A stretch of 64,000 nt of DNA, taken from CADEDH01 sp963732695 (GTDB lineage: Bacteria; Actinomycetota; Acidimicrobiia; Acidimicrobiales; SZUA-35). The notes beneath the pieces are model-generated. The model saw nothing but the letters and a program-made list of their open reading frames with translations, did not search any database and had not been told where the DNA came from. The DNA lies in assembly GCA_963732695.1 (NCBI GenBank), contig CAVTAP010000002.1:1-64000 (forward strand), written 5' to 3'. Below, one piece after another: positions 43,963 to 52,889 of the stretch; the first letter of the stretch is position 1; every line of letters begins with the position of its first letter. Both the position numbers and the translations under genes were made by a program.

Positions 43963-45072
43963 GTGGTGGCGTCATCGACTGCGTTGATCGAGCGGGCCCG
44001 GTCGCACGTTGGCCTCGCCGACCTCGGGCCCGGTCCCTGGCTCGACGGGTTGGAGCGGCTCCTCCTGGCCGTCGAGCACGACTGCGGTGACGACGCCGAC
44101 GCCGTTGTCCGGATCGAGGACCTCGTGACCGCCCGCCTTGTCCAGCGGCTCCGCATCGAGGGGTGGATCGCCGAGCACGCCGTTGAGCAGGATCACCCGG
44201 TGGACGGACCGATCGTGGTCGTCGGCCTGCCCCGCTCCGGAACCACGGCCATGCACTTCCTGCTCGCCCAGGACACCCAGTTCCGCTACCTGCGGACCTG
44301 GGAGGTCAACGACCCGGTCCCACCGCCCGACCCGACGACCGAGCACGACGACCCGCGCCGCCCCCGCACCGTGGCCGACGATGTGCGCCACCTCACCGCG
44401 GTCGATGGTCCGGCCGAGGACTGGCCGATCCACGCCCTGGTGTTCGACAACGCCGAGCTGACCCTGCCCGTGCCGTCGTTCTCGCGGTCGTGGCTGGGCC
44501 GTGACCACGACGGCGTGTTCGCATACCACGACCGGGTGCTTCGGCTCCTGCATTCTCGTCGACCGCCGTACCGGTGGCTGCTGAAGATGCCGTCCTACCT
44601 GTTCATGCTCGGCGAGATGGTGGCGCACTATCCCGACGTGCGGTTCGTGTGGACGCACCGCGACCCGGTGGCGGTGCTGGCCTCGACCTGCAGCACCGTG
44701 GCGTTCTCCCGGCAGCGGCGCACCCCGACGTGGGAGCCCGATGCCGCGTTCGGGCGCCGCGTGCTCGACCACTGGGGTCGGGGGATGCAGCTGGCCCTCG
44801 CCACTCGGGCCGAGCTCGGCGACGATCGCTTCGTCGATGTCGCTCAACGGGATCTGGACACCGACCCGGTGGGGGTGGCCGAGCGGGTCTACGCCGGCGT
44901 CGGTCTGACCCTCGACGTCTCGACCGCCGCCACCATGGCCGCCTGGGCCGGGGCCAACCGTCGCGATTCCCGCGGCGAGCACCGCTACGACCTGGCCGAC
45001 TATGGCCTGACCCCCGCCGATGTCGAGGGCACCTTCGCGCCGTACCTGGCCCGCTTCGGCACCCTCGTCTGA
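43963..45072 (+). CDS. Sulfotransferase family protein
   Basis: About 369 residues. The PAPS phosphosulfate-binding loop GLPRSGTT is at 88-95 and the second nucleotide motif HRDPVAVLAS is present, as in actinobacterial Sulfotransfer_3 proteins. It would transfer a sulfo group from PAPS to an alcohol or phenol, or act in a related way on a lipid. The start is uncertain: GTG 43963 or 43966 begins the conserved region, and an upstream in-frame start at 43894 adds 23 unconserved residues. It follows the MBL gene with a 90-bp gap that holds nothing else obvious. Confidence 0.78.
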   Translation: MVASSTALIERARSHVGLADLGPGPWLDGLERLLLAVEHDCGDDADAVVRIEDLVTARLVQRLRIEGWIAEHAVEQDHPVDGPIVVVGLPRSGTTAMHFLLAQDTQFRYLRTWEVNDPVPPPDPTTEHDDPRRPRTVADDVRHLTAVDGPAEDWPIHALVFDNAELTLPVPSFSRSWLGRDHDGVFAYHDRVLRLLHSRRPPYRWLLKMPSYLFMLGEMVAHYPDVRFVWTHRDPVAVLASTCSTVAFSRQRRTPTWEPDAAFGRRVLDHWGRGMQLALATRAELGDDRFVDVAQRDLDTDPVGVAERVYAGVGLTLDVSTAATMAAWAGANRRDSRGEHRYDLADYGLTPADVEGTFAPYLARFGTLV

Positions 45073-45107
45073 CCCCGCCACCCCACCCGGGCCGAGCACG
45101 GGAGTTG

Positions 45108-45123
45108 TGACAGTGCACTGTCA
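45108..45123. promoter_or_regulatory. Operator palindrome, site 14
   Basis: TGACAGT-GC-ACTGTCA, the perfect form of the palindrome. It lies 56 bp upstream of the cupin at 45180, giving this small gene its own control. Confidence 0.8.
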
Positions 45124-45179
45124 CATGGCCGACCGGGGATGGTACGTTCGCAACTCTCGGAGCCGGGAGGACGTCGAGC

Positions 45180-45578
45180 ATGGCCAGCTACCACCTGCAC
45201 AGCGATGCCGATGGCGAGAGCCACCTGTCGCCCCTCGCCCTGCCGGAGCGAGACACGCCGGCCGGGCTCGTGCGTGGGATCTCGACGATCCCCGCGACCA
45301 CGATGGGCTTCGCCCGGTTCGTGGGCCGCAAGCCCGACGTCGGCCTGCACGAGGCTCCTCGGCGTCAGTTCCTGGTCATCCTCGGTGGCGTTCTCGAGTT
45401 GATCAGCTCTGACGGCCAGGTGGCCCACCTCGTCCCCGGCGACTTCGTCCTCGCCGACGACATCGGCAGCAAGGGCCACATCAGCCGCGACGCCGGCGAC
45501 GACCCGCTCATGATCATGTCGATCGCCATCGACCCGGAATGGGAGCTACCCGACGCCGGCGATGACGGCACCGAGTGA
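45180..45578 (+). CDS. Single-domain cupin protein
   Basis: A 132-residue one-domain cupin (LHEAPRRQFLVILGGVLELISSDGQ; HLVPGDFVLADDI). The usual metal His motif is degenerate: only one His is seen in the first motif (GLHEAPRRQ), so it may bind ligand rather than metal, or act as an isomerase or sensor. ATG 45180 follows GGGAGG. The C-terminal codons and stop lie in a 26-bp direct repeat. Single-gene unit under site 14. Confidence 0.8.
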   Translation: MASYHLHSDADGESHLSPLALPERDTPAGLVRGISTIPATTMGFARFVGRKPDVGLHEAPRRQFLVILGGVLELISSDGQVAHLVPGDFVLADDIGSKGHISRDAGDDPLMIMSIAIDPEWELPDAGDDGTE

Positions 45579-45608
45579 CCGCCGGCGATGACGGCACCGT
45601 CAGTGACC
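45555..45608 (+). repeat. 26-bp direct repeat between convergent stops
   Basis: GCCGGCGATGACGGCACCG occurs at 45555-45573 and 45581-45599, each followed by a GTGACC stretch, with a third partial copy just after 45608. The first copy ends the cupin gene and the second abuts the stop of the leftward molybdenum hydroxylase gene. Confidence 0.85.
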
Positions 45609-47927
45609 GGCGGCGATGAGGAGGTCGAGGATCTGGCGGGGGCCGAGGGGCTGGTCACGCACGACGATGCCCAGGTGGGACAAGGCGTCGGCGACGGCGT
45701 TGATGACCGCCGGGGGTGCGCCGATGGCGCCGCCCTCACCGAGGCCCTTGTGGCCACCGGCGTTGGTCGGGGCAAAGGTCTCGATGTGGCAGTACTCCAG
45801 GTCCGGCACCTCGGCCGCGGTGGGCAGGAGGTAGTCCATGAACGTGGTGGCGAGCGGGTTGCCGCGTTCGTCGTAGGGGAGGTGCTCGTACAGCACGCCG
45901 CCGATGCCTTGCACCACCCCGCCGGCGATCTGGCCCTCCACCACGTTGGGGTTGATCATCACGCCGCAGTCCTCGCTCACCACGTAGCGCAGGATGGTCA
46001 CCCGGCCGGTGTCGGGGTCGATCTCGACCGTGCACATGTGACAGGCGTTGGACCACGTGCAGAAGCCGTCCGGCGTGTACCGGGCCAAGGCCTCGAGCCC
46101 GGCCGACATACCGGCCGGCAGGCTACCGGGCGCCGCGTAGGCCATGGCGGCCACGTCGGCCAGCGCCATGCCCTTGGTCGGGGTGCCGGTGACCGACACC
46201 CGGCCGTCGGCGATCTCCAGGTCGTCGGGCGACGCTTCGAGGGCGTGGGCGACGATGTCGAGCACCTTGGCCCGGACCTCCCGGGCCGCCGTGCGCGCCG
46301 CGCCGCCCGTGATCACGGCGCTGCGACTCCCGCCGGTCCCCGGCCCGGCTGGAGTGGCGTCGGTGTCGCCCTGCACGACGCGCACGGTGCCGACATCGAC
46401 CCCGAGCTCGTCGGCGACCACCTGGGCGATCGTGGTCTCCAGGCTCTGGCCGTGGCTGGCCCCGGTGTGGGACACGGTGACCGAGCCGTTGGCGCCGATG
46501 CTCACGTTGGCGGCGTCGGTGCTCATCCAGCCGAACGACATCGCGGTGGGCTCGGCGAGAAGGCTGATGCCGATGCCCACCAGGCGCCCGTCGGCCCGCC
46601 ACGCGGCCTGCTGCCGCCGGAACTCGTCGTAGCCGATGTGCTCGGCCGCCTGGTCGAGGGTCTCGGCCACGGTGATCTGGTCGTACGTCATCCCCGACGC
46701 CATCGTGTACGGCAGGTCGGTCGCCCGGATGACGTTGCGTCGCCGCAACTCCAGTGGGTCGATCCCCAGGTGGTTGGCCAGCCGGTCGACCATCTGCTCG
46801 CGTGCGACCGTCTCGAACATCCACGGCCCGCGGTAGGCGCCGCGCCCCGACGTGTTGGTCATCACCGTGCGGGCCGATGCGGCGAAGGCGCCGACCTTGT
46901 ACGGCCCGGGGAACAAGATGGTGGTGAACGCGCCGGCCACCCCGCCGGCCGCCGGGTAGGCGCCCGCACTTTCGATGAAGGCCACGTCGAAGCCGAGGAT
47001 GGTGCCGTCGGTGGTGGTGGCGGCGGTGACGGTGGCCTGGTCCTCGCGGCAGTGCTCGTCGGCGTACAGGTTCTCTCGGCGGTCCTGGATCCATTTGACC
47101 GGTCGGTGCAGAAGCATGGTAGCCACCGCGGTGGCCAGCTCTTCGCGCCCGGGGTGCATCTTCAGCCCGAAGGCGCCCCCCACGTCGGGCATGATCACCC
47201 GCACCTGCGAATCGGGCAGATCGAGGAACCGGCTGAGTTGGGAGCGCAGCCCGTGGGGGCCCTGGGTCGATGACCAAACCGTGAGCTGGCGGCGAAGGTG
47301 GTCCCAGTGGGCCAGGATGCCGCGGGCCTCCATCGGAGCGGTGAGGTGGCGGTGCTGGCGGAACGTCTCGGTCAGGGCGACGGGTGCGGCGGCCAGCACC
47401 TCGTCGATGCCGCCGATGGGGTTCCTCGGGAAGTCGGCGTAGACGTTGGAGACCCGGTCGGGATGGACGAGCGGGGCGTCGGCGCCGAGTGCCGCCTCGT
47501 AGTCGACCAGGGCATCCTCGGGCGAGATGTCGACGACGACGAGTTCGGCAGCGTCCTCGGCCACGTAGCGCGACTCGGCCACGACGAGGGCGACCGGCTC
47601 GCCCACGTAGCGGACGTCGCCCTCGGCCAGCAGTCGGAAGGGCCGGGGCCGGTGGTCGTTGTCGGTCCGGAAGTCGCCCGACATTGGCTCCAAGTCGGCC
47701 TGCACGAAGACGGCGACGACGCCCGGCAGTGCGGCGGCCTCGGTCGTGTCGATCGACGTGATCCGCCCCCGGGCCATCTCGCTGCGCACGAACGTGACGT
47801 GCAGCGTGCCGGGCAGGTGCACGTCGTCGACGAACTCGCCCCGGCCGGTGACGAGACGGGCGTCCTCGAACCGAACCACGCGCCGGCCCACGAATCGGGC
47901 GCCGACGGGAGTGGGGGTCTGGCTCAC
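45600..47927 (-). CDS. Molybdenum hydroxylase large subunit (xanthine dehydrogenase/CO dehydrogenase family)
   Basis: A 775-residue molybdopterin-binding subunit. Seen: FEDARLVTGRGEFVDDV, PDVGGAFGLKMHPGREE, active-loop GRGAYRGPWMFE (not the AYRCSFR loop of true CO dehydrogenase) and the catalytic Glu E731 in GHKGLGEGGAIGAP. It would hydroxylate an aromatic or acyl carbon using water. No 2Fe-2S small subunit or FAD medium subunit gene is in the window, so it is orphaned here. GTG 47927. Last gene of a five-gene leftward unit started at site 15. Confidence 0.88.
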   Translation of the reverse strand: MSQTPTPVGARFVGRRVVRFEDARLVTGRGEFVDDVHLPGTLHVTFVRSEMARGRITSIDTTEAAALPGVVAVFVQADLEPMSGDFRTDNDHRPRPFRLLAEGDVRYVGEPVALVVAESRYVAEDAAELVVVDISPEDALVDYEAALGADAPLVHPDRVSNVYADFPRNPIGGIDEVLAAAPVALTETFRQHRHLTAPMEARGILAHWDHLRRQLTVWSSTQGPHGLRSQLSRFLDLPDSQVRVIMPDVGGAFGLKMHPGREELATAVATMLLHRPVKWIQDRRENLYADEHCREDQATVTAATTTDGTILGFDVAFIESAGAYPAAGGVAGAFTTILFPGPYKVGAFAASARTVMTNTSGRGAYRGPWMFETVAREQMVDRLANHLGIDPLELRRRNVIRATDLPYTMASGMTYDQITVAETLDQAAEHIGYDEFRRQQAAWRADGRLVGIGISLLAEPTAMSFGWMSTDAANVSIGANGSVTVSHTGASHGQSLETTIAQVVADELGVDVGTVRVVQGDTDATPAGPGTGGSRSAVITGGAARTAAREVRAKVLDIVAHALEASPDDLEIADGRVSVTGTPTKGMALADVAAMAYAAPGSLPAGMSAGLEALARYTPDGFCTWSNACHMCTVEIDPDTGRVTILRYVVSEDCGVMINPNVVEGQIAGGVVQGIGGVLYEHLPYDERGNPLATTFMDYLLPTAAEVPDLEYCHIETFAPTNAGGHKGLGEGGAIGAPPAVINAVADALSHLGIVVRDQPLGPRQILDLLIAAGH

Positions 47928-47984
47928 GGGTGCGGTCCTTTCAACAAGTCCATGGCAGGCCCCGCCGACTTCGTGCCGGCCCTG

Positions 47985-48605
47985 CTACTTGGTGCCGGCG
48001 TCGCCGGTTGCCACCTGCGGGTACATGACGTCACGCCACTTCGTGCCGTCGGTGTCGGCGAAGGTGTAGCCACGGTCGGCCGGCTTGCTGTGCCGGATCT
48101 CCAGGTAGCGGGCGCCCTGCGGGCCGTACTGCACGCCGTAGGTGCTGCCTCCGGGGATGAACATGCCCGAGCCGGGGCCGAACCGGCGGTTTCCCTGCCG
48201 GACCTCGCCGTCCAGCACGATGAAGACCTGGTCCTCGGCGTGATGGTGCCGCGGCACACCGTGGGGCGCGCGCTCGCCCTCCGGCGGCACGATGTAACAC
48301 GTGACGCTCCAGGCATTATCGTCGGTCTGGTTGAGCAGGGGCTGGAACCGCCAGTTCGACCCGCCGAGCGTCGACGGGTCGATGTCGGCCAGCAGCTCCA
48401 TCATGCCGCCCGGCATCCTCGGGGGGGCGGTCACGTCGCCGTCGGCCATCTGCCCGGTGTTGTAGTCGCACACCGGAGCGCTCTGTGGGATCTCCGGCTC
48501 GGCGAAACTGTCCCAGAAGGACACCTTGTTCGACGTGGACAATTTGCTCTGGGCGTAGGCCACGAGCTCGTCGTCGGTCGGCGTCCGTGCGTGCTCCATG
48601 GTCAT
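47985..48605 (-). CDS. Cupin-domain protein (gentisate/quercetin dioxygenase-like fold)
   Basis: A 206-residue cupin. The central motif GVPRHHHAEDQVFIVLDGE gives a His cluster and Glu suited to an Fe or Mn site, followed by GSGMFIPGGSTYGVQYG. It could be a ring-cleaving or side-chain dioxygenase, or a non-catalytic binder. ATG 48605 (MTMEHARTP) follows GGGGGA; ATG 48599 is an alternative. It is between the TauD dioxygenase and molybdenum hydroxylase in one leftward unit. Confidence 0.82.
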   Translation of the reverse strand: MTMEHARTPTDDELVAYAQSKLSTSNKVSFWDSFAEPEIPQSAPVCDYNTGQMADGDVTAPPRMPGGMMELLADIDPSTLGGSNWRFQPLLNQTDDNAWSVTCYIVPPEGERAPHGVPRHHHAEDQVFIVLDGEVRQGNRRFGPGSGMFIPGGSTYGVQYGPQGARYLEIRHSKPADRGYTFADTDGTKWRDVMYPQVATGDAGTK

Positions 48606-48634
48606 GGCAATCCCCCAGTTGGTTGGCGCGGACC

Positions 48635-49519
48635 TTACCGGTCGGCGTCGCCGGTGGCCGAGAAGGTGGGACGGTTCGGATTGGCCGAGCGGGGCGGGAT
48701 CGGGGCGAACAGCTTGCGGAGCGTGCGCACCGGGCCTTCGAGAGTGACGTTGGGTCGGCCGTGTTGCAGGGCGATGTTGTCCCAGGCCACGAGGTCGTGG
48801 CGGCGCCAGTGGTGCGCGTACTCGGCCGCCGGGCGGTACAGATGGGCGAAGGCCTGCTCGAGGAGGGCTTCGCTGACGTCCGGCGACAGGTCGACGATGC
48901 AGTTGGTCATCTGCTCGGACACATACAGCAGTGGGGCGCCGGTGCGAGGGTGGGCGAAGGGGATGGGCGTGGTGCGTGTCGACAGGTTCTCGAACGTGGT
49001 CACCAACACGTTGGGGTCACCGCCGGCCCGGCCCCGTTCATGCTCGGCGTGGCCCTGGAGGGCGGAACGGCCCTCGAGTTCGGCCCGCAGGCGGTCAGGC
49101 AGCGTGGCCCACCCGTCGACGGCACTCACGAAGATGGTCGGCGACACCGGCTCTTCGACATCGACGGCATACAGCGACAGCACCTGGAACGTGTACTCGG
49201 ACCACATCATGTCGGAGTGGTAGAGCAGCCGGCCGAACGGCGCGCCACCGTTGGGCTCCTTGTTCGAGACGTAGAACGGTTCGTCGCCACCCTTGGCCGA
49301 CGACGGCTCTCCGACGGCCAGCGGGGGCATGCCGATCAGGAGTCGGATGAGGTTGGCCTGGGTGGGCTGGTCGATGTCGAGATCGCGGAACACCAGCACG
49401 CCACGCCGGTCGAACAGGTCCCGCAGCTGGGCGGCGAGGGCCGGATCGCCGAGCGCTTCGGCGGGGTCGAGCCCGGTGATCTCGGTGCCGAAGGTGGCGG
49501 TCAGATCGCTCGTCTTCAT
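48635..49519 (-). CDS. TauD/TfdA-type Fe(II)/2-oxoglutarate dioxygenase
   Basis: A 294-residue dioxygenase, paralogue of the one at 36092. The iron His/Asp pair is in LLYHSDMMW and the distal His in WDNIALQHGRP; GPVRTLRK has the likely 2-oxoglutarate Arg. ATG 49519 follows GGGAGGG. It is third in the five-gene leftward unit, 18 bp after the inferred amidohydrolase stop. It probably hydroxylates an intermediate before the hydrolase or molybdenum steps. Confidence 0.9.
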   Translation of the reverse strand: MKTSDLTATFGTEITGLDPAEALGDPALAAQLRDLFDRRGVLVFRDLDIDQPTQANLIRLLIGMPPLAVGEPSSAKGGDEPFYVSNKEPNGGAPFGRLLYHSDMMWSEYTFQVLSLYAVDVEEPVSPTIFVSAVDGWATLPDRLRAELEGRSALQGHAEHERGRAGGDPNVLVTTFENLSTRTTPIPFAHPRTGAPLLYVSEQMTNCIVDLSPDVSEALLEQAFAHLYRPAAEYAHHWRRHDLVAWDNIALQHGRPNVTLEGPVRTLRKLFAPIPPRSANPNRPTFSATGDADR

Positions 49520-49537
49520 GGGTCCCTCCCTGGGCGA

Positions 49538-50714
49538 CTACAGATGGACGATCTGGGCGAAATCGTTGATCTCGTCAGCGGTGAAGTCGGGGCCGTGGCC
49601 GTCGAGGCCGTAGAGGCGACCGACGTTGCCGGCCAACAGCACAGCCGCGCTCGTCGTCGGGCACCTCGGCGGTGACCCGCATGGCCTGCTGGCGGTCGTC
49701 GGGGAAGTTGGAGTCCTCGTAGAGGAGGTGGCTGGCCCACATGAGGTGGGCCAGGCCGAAGAAGCGTCGGTTGCGCACCGCGGCGCGATCCTGGTGGAAG
49801 GTGAACCACGCGTGCCGGCGCAGGTAGTCCGACGGCACGAGATCGGGGTCTGGGAGGCTGAACTGGTCGAGGTGGCGCTGGCGGATGTAGTTGGCGTCGA
49901 GGAACTCCATCCAGTGCAGGGCCCAGCCGGCGTCGCCGTGGGCGAAGATGATGCGCACGTTGGGGTTCCGGACGAACACCCCGGCCGACACCATCGGCAG
50001 CAGGGCCTCGGCCATCTGGGGCTTCATGCCGGGCATGATCCCCGACGGTGGCGCCATGGATCCCGCGGGCCCGACGCCCATGTGGAGGCTGATCGGGACG
50101 GCGAGCTCGTTGACCGTTTCCCAGAACGGCTCGTCATCGGGGTTGCCGGCGCCGGGGGCGCCACTCGGCCAGGCGTCGACCAGGCCGCCGCGCAGCCCGA
50201 GCTCGCGCACCGCGCGAGTGAGCTCGGACTGGGCGTCGACCACGCTGGAGCCCGGTACCTTGGCCACCCCGATGAGGCGGTCGGGGGCATGGGCGCAGAA
50301 GGCGCCGAGCCAGTCGTTGTAGGCCCTGGTGAGCTCGAGCTCGAGCGGGGCGTCGTCGAGCAGCTTGATCGCGTCCCAGAGCCCGGCCGACGGGTACAAC
50401 ACCTCGGCATCGATGCTGTTGTCCCACTGGGCCCGCAGTCGCTCGGCTGGGTCGTACAGGGCGGGCAGGACGTCGTCCCATGTCACCGGGCCGCCAGCCG
50501 GCCGATCATCGACAGACCGGTACCAACCCGTGCCGGTGGCCGCGGTGGTCGGCAGCGGCACCGGCGCTTGGCCTTCGATCTGCCAGGCGCTGACGCCGTC
50601 CTTGGTCACCAACTCCGGCGCCTTGCGCCGCAGCGTCGTGTCGAGCCGCGAGAACAGGTCCGGTGGCTCGACGACGTGGGAGTCGGCCGAGATGATCATC
50701 GGGTTGCCACCCAT
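49538..50714 (-). CDS. Amidohydrolase-2 family protein, frameshift near C-terminus
   Basis: ATG 50714 overlaps the upstream gene stop by one base (TGATG); ATG 50699 is an alternative. The N-terminal motif ISADSHVVEPPDLF is intact. Near 49645 the frame breaks: removing one base turns EVPDDERGCAV into EVPDDERAVLLAGNVGRLYG and extends the protein to a TAG at 49538 (about 391 residues). Uncorrected, the frame runs on to 49575. The late metal segment reads MWASHLLYEDS where paralogues have GSDYPH, so the metal Asp is replaced by His. It may be a non-hydrolytic partner of the overlapping paralogue. Confidence 0.8.
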
Positions 50715-51931
50715 CAGGCAGCAACCGGAGTCGCCGTGGCGTCGGGTAGGTCGTAGGGGATCTTGTACATGTCGGCGGCGTTGCGCCACAGGATCCGCTC
50801 GCACTCGCTCGGGCTGGTGCCGGCCCGCTGGAGGATCTCCAGTCCCAGCTCGTAATCGACTGGCCAGGCCGACGACGAGTGGGGGAAATCGGGGCCCCAC
50901 ATGATGTTGCCGACGCCGATGTCATAACGGTCGTGCGCGGCGATCTCATCGAAGATGTAGACGACGGACACGTTCTGGCGGAAGTACTCGCTCGGAAGCA
51001 TGGGCAGGCCCCAGTCTCGCCGGTTGCGGATCACCGACTGGTCGAAACGCTCCAGGTAGTACGGCACCCAGCCGGCGTAGACCTCCGAGCCGATGAACTT
51101 GAGCTCGGGGAAACGCTCGAACACGCCCGATCGCATCATGCGCCACAGGATCACCGGGAAGCTGCCGGCGGCGATGTCGAGCCCCATCTTCTTGGCCCGT
51201 TCGCGCCCTTCGGCCACGCCGGCAGCGGTGATGCGCGAGCCGAGGTCGCCCACCGGGAAGAAGAACTGGGTGTGCACGTTGATGGGCATGCCCATCTCCA
51301 CCGCAGCGGCCCAGAAGCGGTCGTCGTCGGGGGTGGGATCGGTGAACGAGCCGCTGGGGTAGGCCTCGAGCTGCAGCGTCATGAGGCCCAGATCGGCGAT
51401 GCGTCGGAGCTCCTCCATGGCGTCGTCGATGCCGGTGGTGGGGAGCGTGGCGTTGCAGACGAAGCGCTCGGGGGCGTAGGCCTGGAAGTCGGCGATCCAG
51501 TCGTTGTAGACCTTGAAACAGGCCAGGGAGAGTTCGCGGTCCGGGCACAGCTTGATGCCGTTCCAGACCGTGCCGACACCGTTGTAGATGATCTCGGCGT
51601 CGATGTTGTCCTCGAGGATCTCGCCCACCCGGGCGGCGGGGTCGTAGCTGCCCGGGAAGACATCCTCGTAACGCACTCCGCGGTTCTTGATCTGCTTGAA
51701 GCCCTCGACGAGCGACGCCCGGTCGAAGCGCTTGGAGGAACGGGAGTACATGGTGCCGAAGCCGAGCACCGACGGCCGGGTCTGGCCTTCCATGATCCAG
51801 GCGTGGCCCTTGGTCCGCTCGGTCTCGATCACGCGCGGACCCCGGTCACGGAAACGCTCGGGGAGGTTGTCGACCCAGAGGTTCGGTGGCTCGTTGACGT
51901 GCCCGTCGGCGGAGATCGCTCGGTACTGCAT
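50714..51931 (-). CDS. Amidohydrolase-2 family metal-dependent hydrolase
   Basis: A 405-residue PF04909-type TIM barrel. Seen: ISADGHVNEPPNLW, NVHTQFFFPVGD, LKFIGSEVYAGWVPYYLER and MWGPDFPHSSSAWP with the metal Asp kept (Pro replaces the usual Ser before it). ATG 51931 follows GAGGAG. First gene of the five-gene leftward unit, 55 bp from site 15. It overlaps its diverged paralogue by one base, which suggests a heteromeric pair. Confidence 0.87.
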   Translation of the reverse strand: MQYRAISADGHVNEPPNLWVDNLPERFRDRGPRVIETERTKGHAWIMEGQTRPSVLGFGTMYSRSSKRFDRASLVEGFKQIKNRGVRYEDVFPGSYDPAARVGEILEDNIDAEIIYNGVGTVWNGIKLCPDRELSLACFKVYNDWIADFQAYAPERFVCNATLPTTGIDDAMEELRRIADLGLMTLQLEAYPSGSFTDPTPDDDRFWAAAVEMGMPINVHTQFFFPVGDLGSRITAAGVAEGRERAKKMGLDIAAGSFPVILWRMMRSGVFERFPELKFIGSEVYAGWVPYYLERFDQSVIRNRRDWGLPMLPSEYFRQNVSVVYIFDEIAAHDRYDIGVGNIMWGPDFPHSSSAWPVDYELGLEILQRAGTSPSECERILWRNAADMYKIPYDLPDATATPVAA

Positions 51932-51985
51932 GGTCTGGTTCTCCTCGAAGCTTCCTGGAGGACTGTAGCAGCGTCGGTCAGAAGA

Positions 51986-52001
51986 TGACAGTCCTCTGCC
52001 A
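51986..52001. promoter_or_regulatory. Operator palindrome, site 15
   Basis: TGACAGT-CC-TCTGCCA; the left half is perfect. It lies upstream of the leftward five-gene unit starting at 51931 and 50 bp beyond the stop of the SDR at 52051. Confidence 0.68.
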
Positions 52002-52050
52002 CATTCTCCTTCCGGCGCATTCCCCCTCTGCCGCATGCATGGTGCGAGCC

Positions 52051-52812
52051 TCAGCGGGCCGTCATGCCGCCATCGACGACGATGACCTGGCCGCTCACGT
52101 AGGAAGCGTCGTCCGAGGCCAAGAAGGCCACCACCTTGCCGATCTCATCGGGCTCGCCCCAGCGACCGAGCGGCACCCGGAGCGTGTCGGTGATGAAAGT
52201 GTCGGCATCGGGCGCGGTGTGGAGGCGCTCGGTCAGCGCCGTCTTGATGTAGCCCGGGCACACCGCGTTGACCCGGATGTTCTGGGGGCCGTATGCGAGA
52301 GCGAGGGTCTTCGTCAGGCCGATGACGCCATGCTTAGCCGTGGGGTAACCCATGCGTTCGACGTGGGTGGCCAGCGACCCGCGGATGGAGGAGATCGACC
52401 CGATGTGGATGATGTTCCCACCGCCATTTCGTTCCAGCTCGGGCAGGCTGTGACGAGACGCGTAGTAGGGGCCCTTCAGGAACAAGTCGATGGACCGGTG
52501 CCAGGCGTCGTCACCGGAGATCGGCGCCCCGGCGCTGGTCACCACGCAGTCCAGGCGCCCGAAGATCGCCACCGTGTCCGACACCGCCGCCTGGACCGCG
52601 GATTCGTCGGTGATATCGGTGGTGACGACGTGCGCCCGGCCGCCGGCCTCGGTGATGCGGGCGGCGACACGGCGCCCACCTGCGGTGTCCGGGTCGGCGA
52701 TGACCGCCGCATGTCCACGATCGGCGAGGGCGACGGCGCACGCCTCGCCGATGCCGGAGGCGGCGCCGAACACCAGGGCCACGCGGTCAGGGGGAACGGG
52801 TGCTGTCGTCAT
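52051..52812 (-). CDS. SDR oxidoreductase
   Basis: A 253-residue classical SDR. FGAASGIG cofactor loop, TSAG in place of NNAG (CVVTSAGAP), active Ser in IGSISSIRG, YPTAK, and C-terminal GRWGEPDEIGKVVAFLAS with VVDGG. ATG 52812 lies 20 bp from site 16, so the transcript leader is very short. Single-gene leftward unit. Substrate unknown. Confidence 0.88.
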   Translation of the reverse strand: MTTAPVPPDRVALVFGAASGIGEACAVALADRGHAAVIADPDTAGGRRVAARITEAGGRAHVVTTDITDESAVQAAVSDTVAIFGRLDCVVTSAGAPISGDDAWHRSIDLFLKGPYYASRHSLPELERNGGGNIIHIGSISSIRGSLATHVERMGYPTAKHGVIGLTKTLALAYGPQNIRVNAVCPGYIKTALTERLHTAPDADTFITDTLRVPLGRWGEPDEIGKVVAFLASDDASYVSGQVIVVDGGMTAR

Positions 52813-52831
52813 CGAGACATCTTGGCAAACG

Positions 52832-52847
52832 TGACAGCGTACTGTCA
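52832..52847. promoter_or_regulatory. Operator palindrome, site 16
   Basis: TGACAGC-GT-ACTGTCA; the right half is perfect. It is in the 77-bp gap between the leftward SDR start (52812) and the aldo/keto reductase stop (52890). Confidence 0.72.
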
Positions 52848-52889
52848 GATGATCCGGATGGCCGCGTCGTCGCCCGTATCGAAGCGGGG

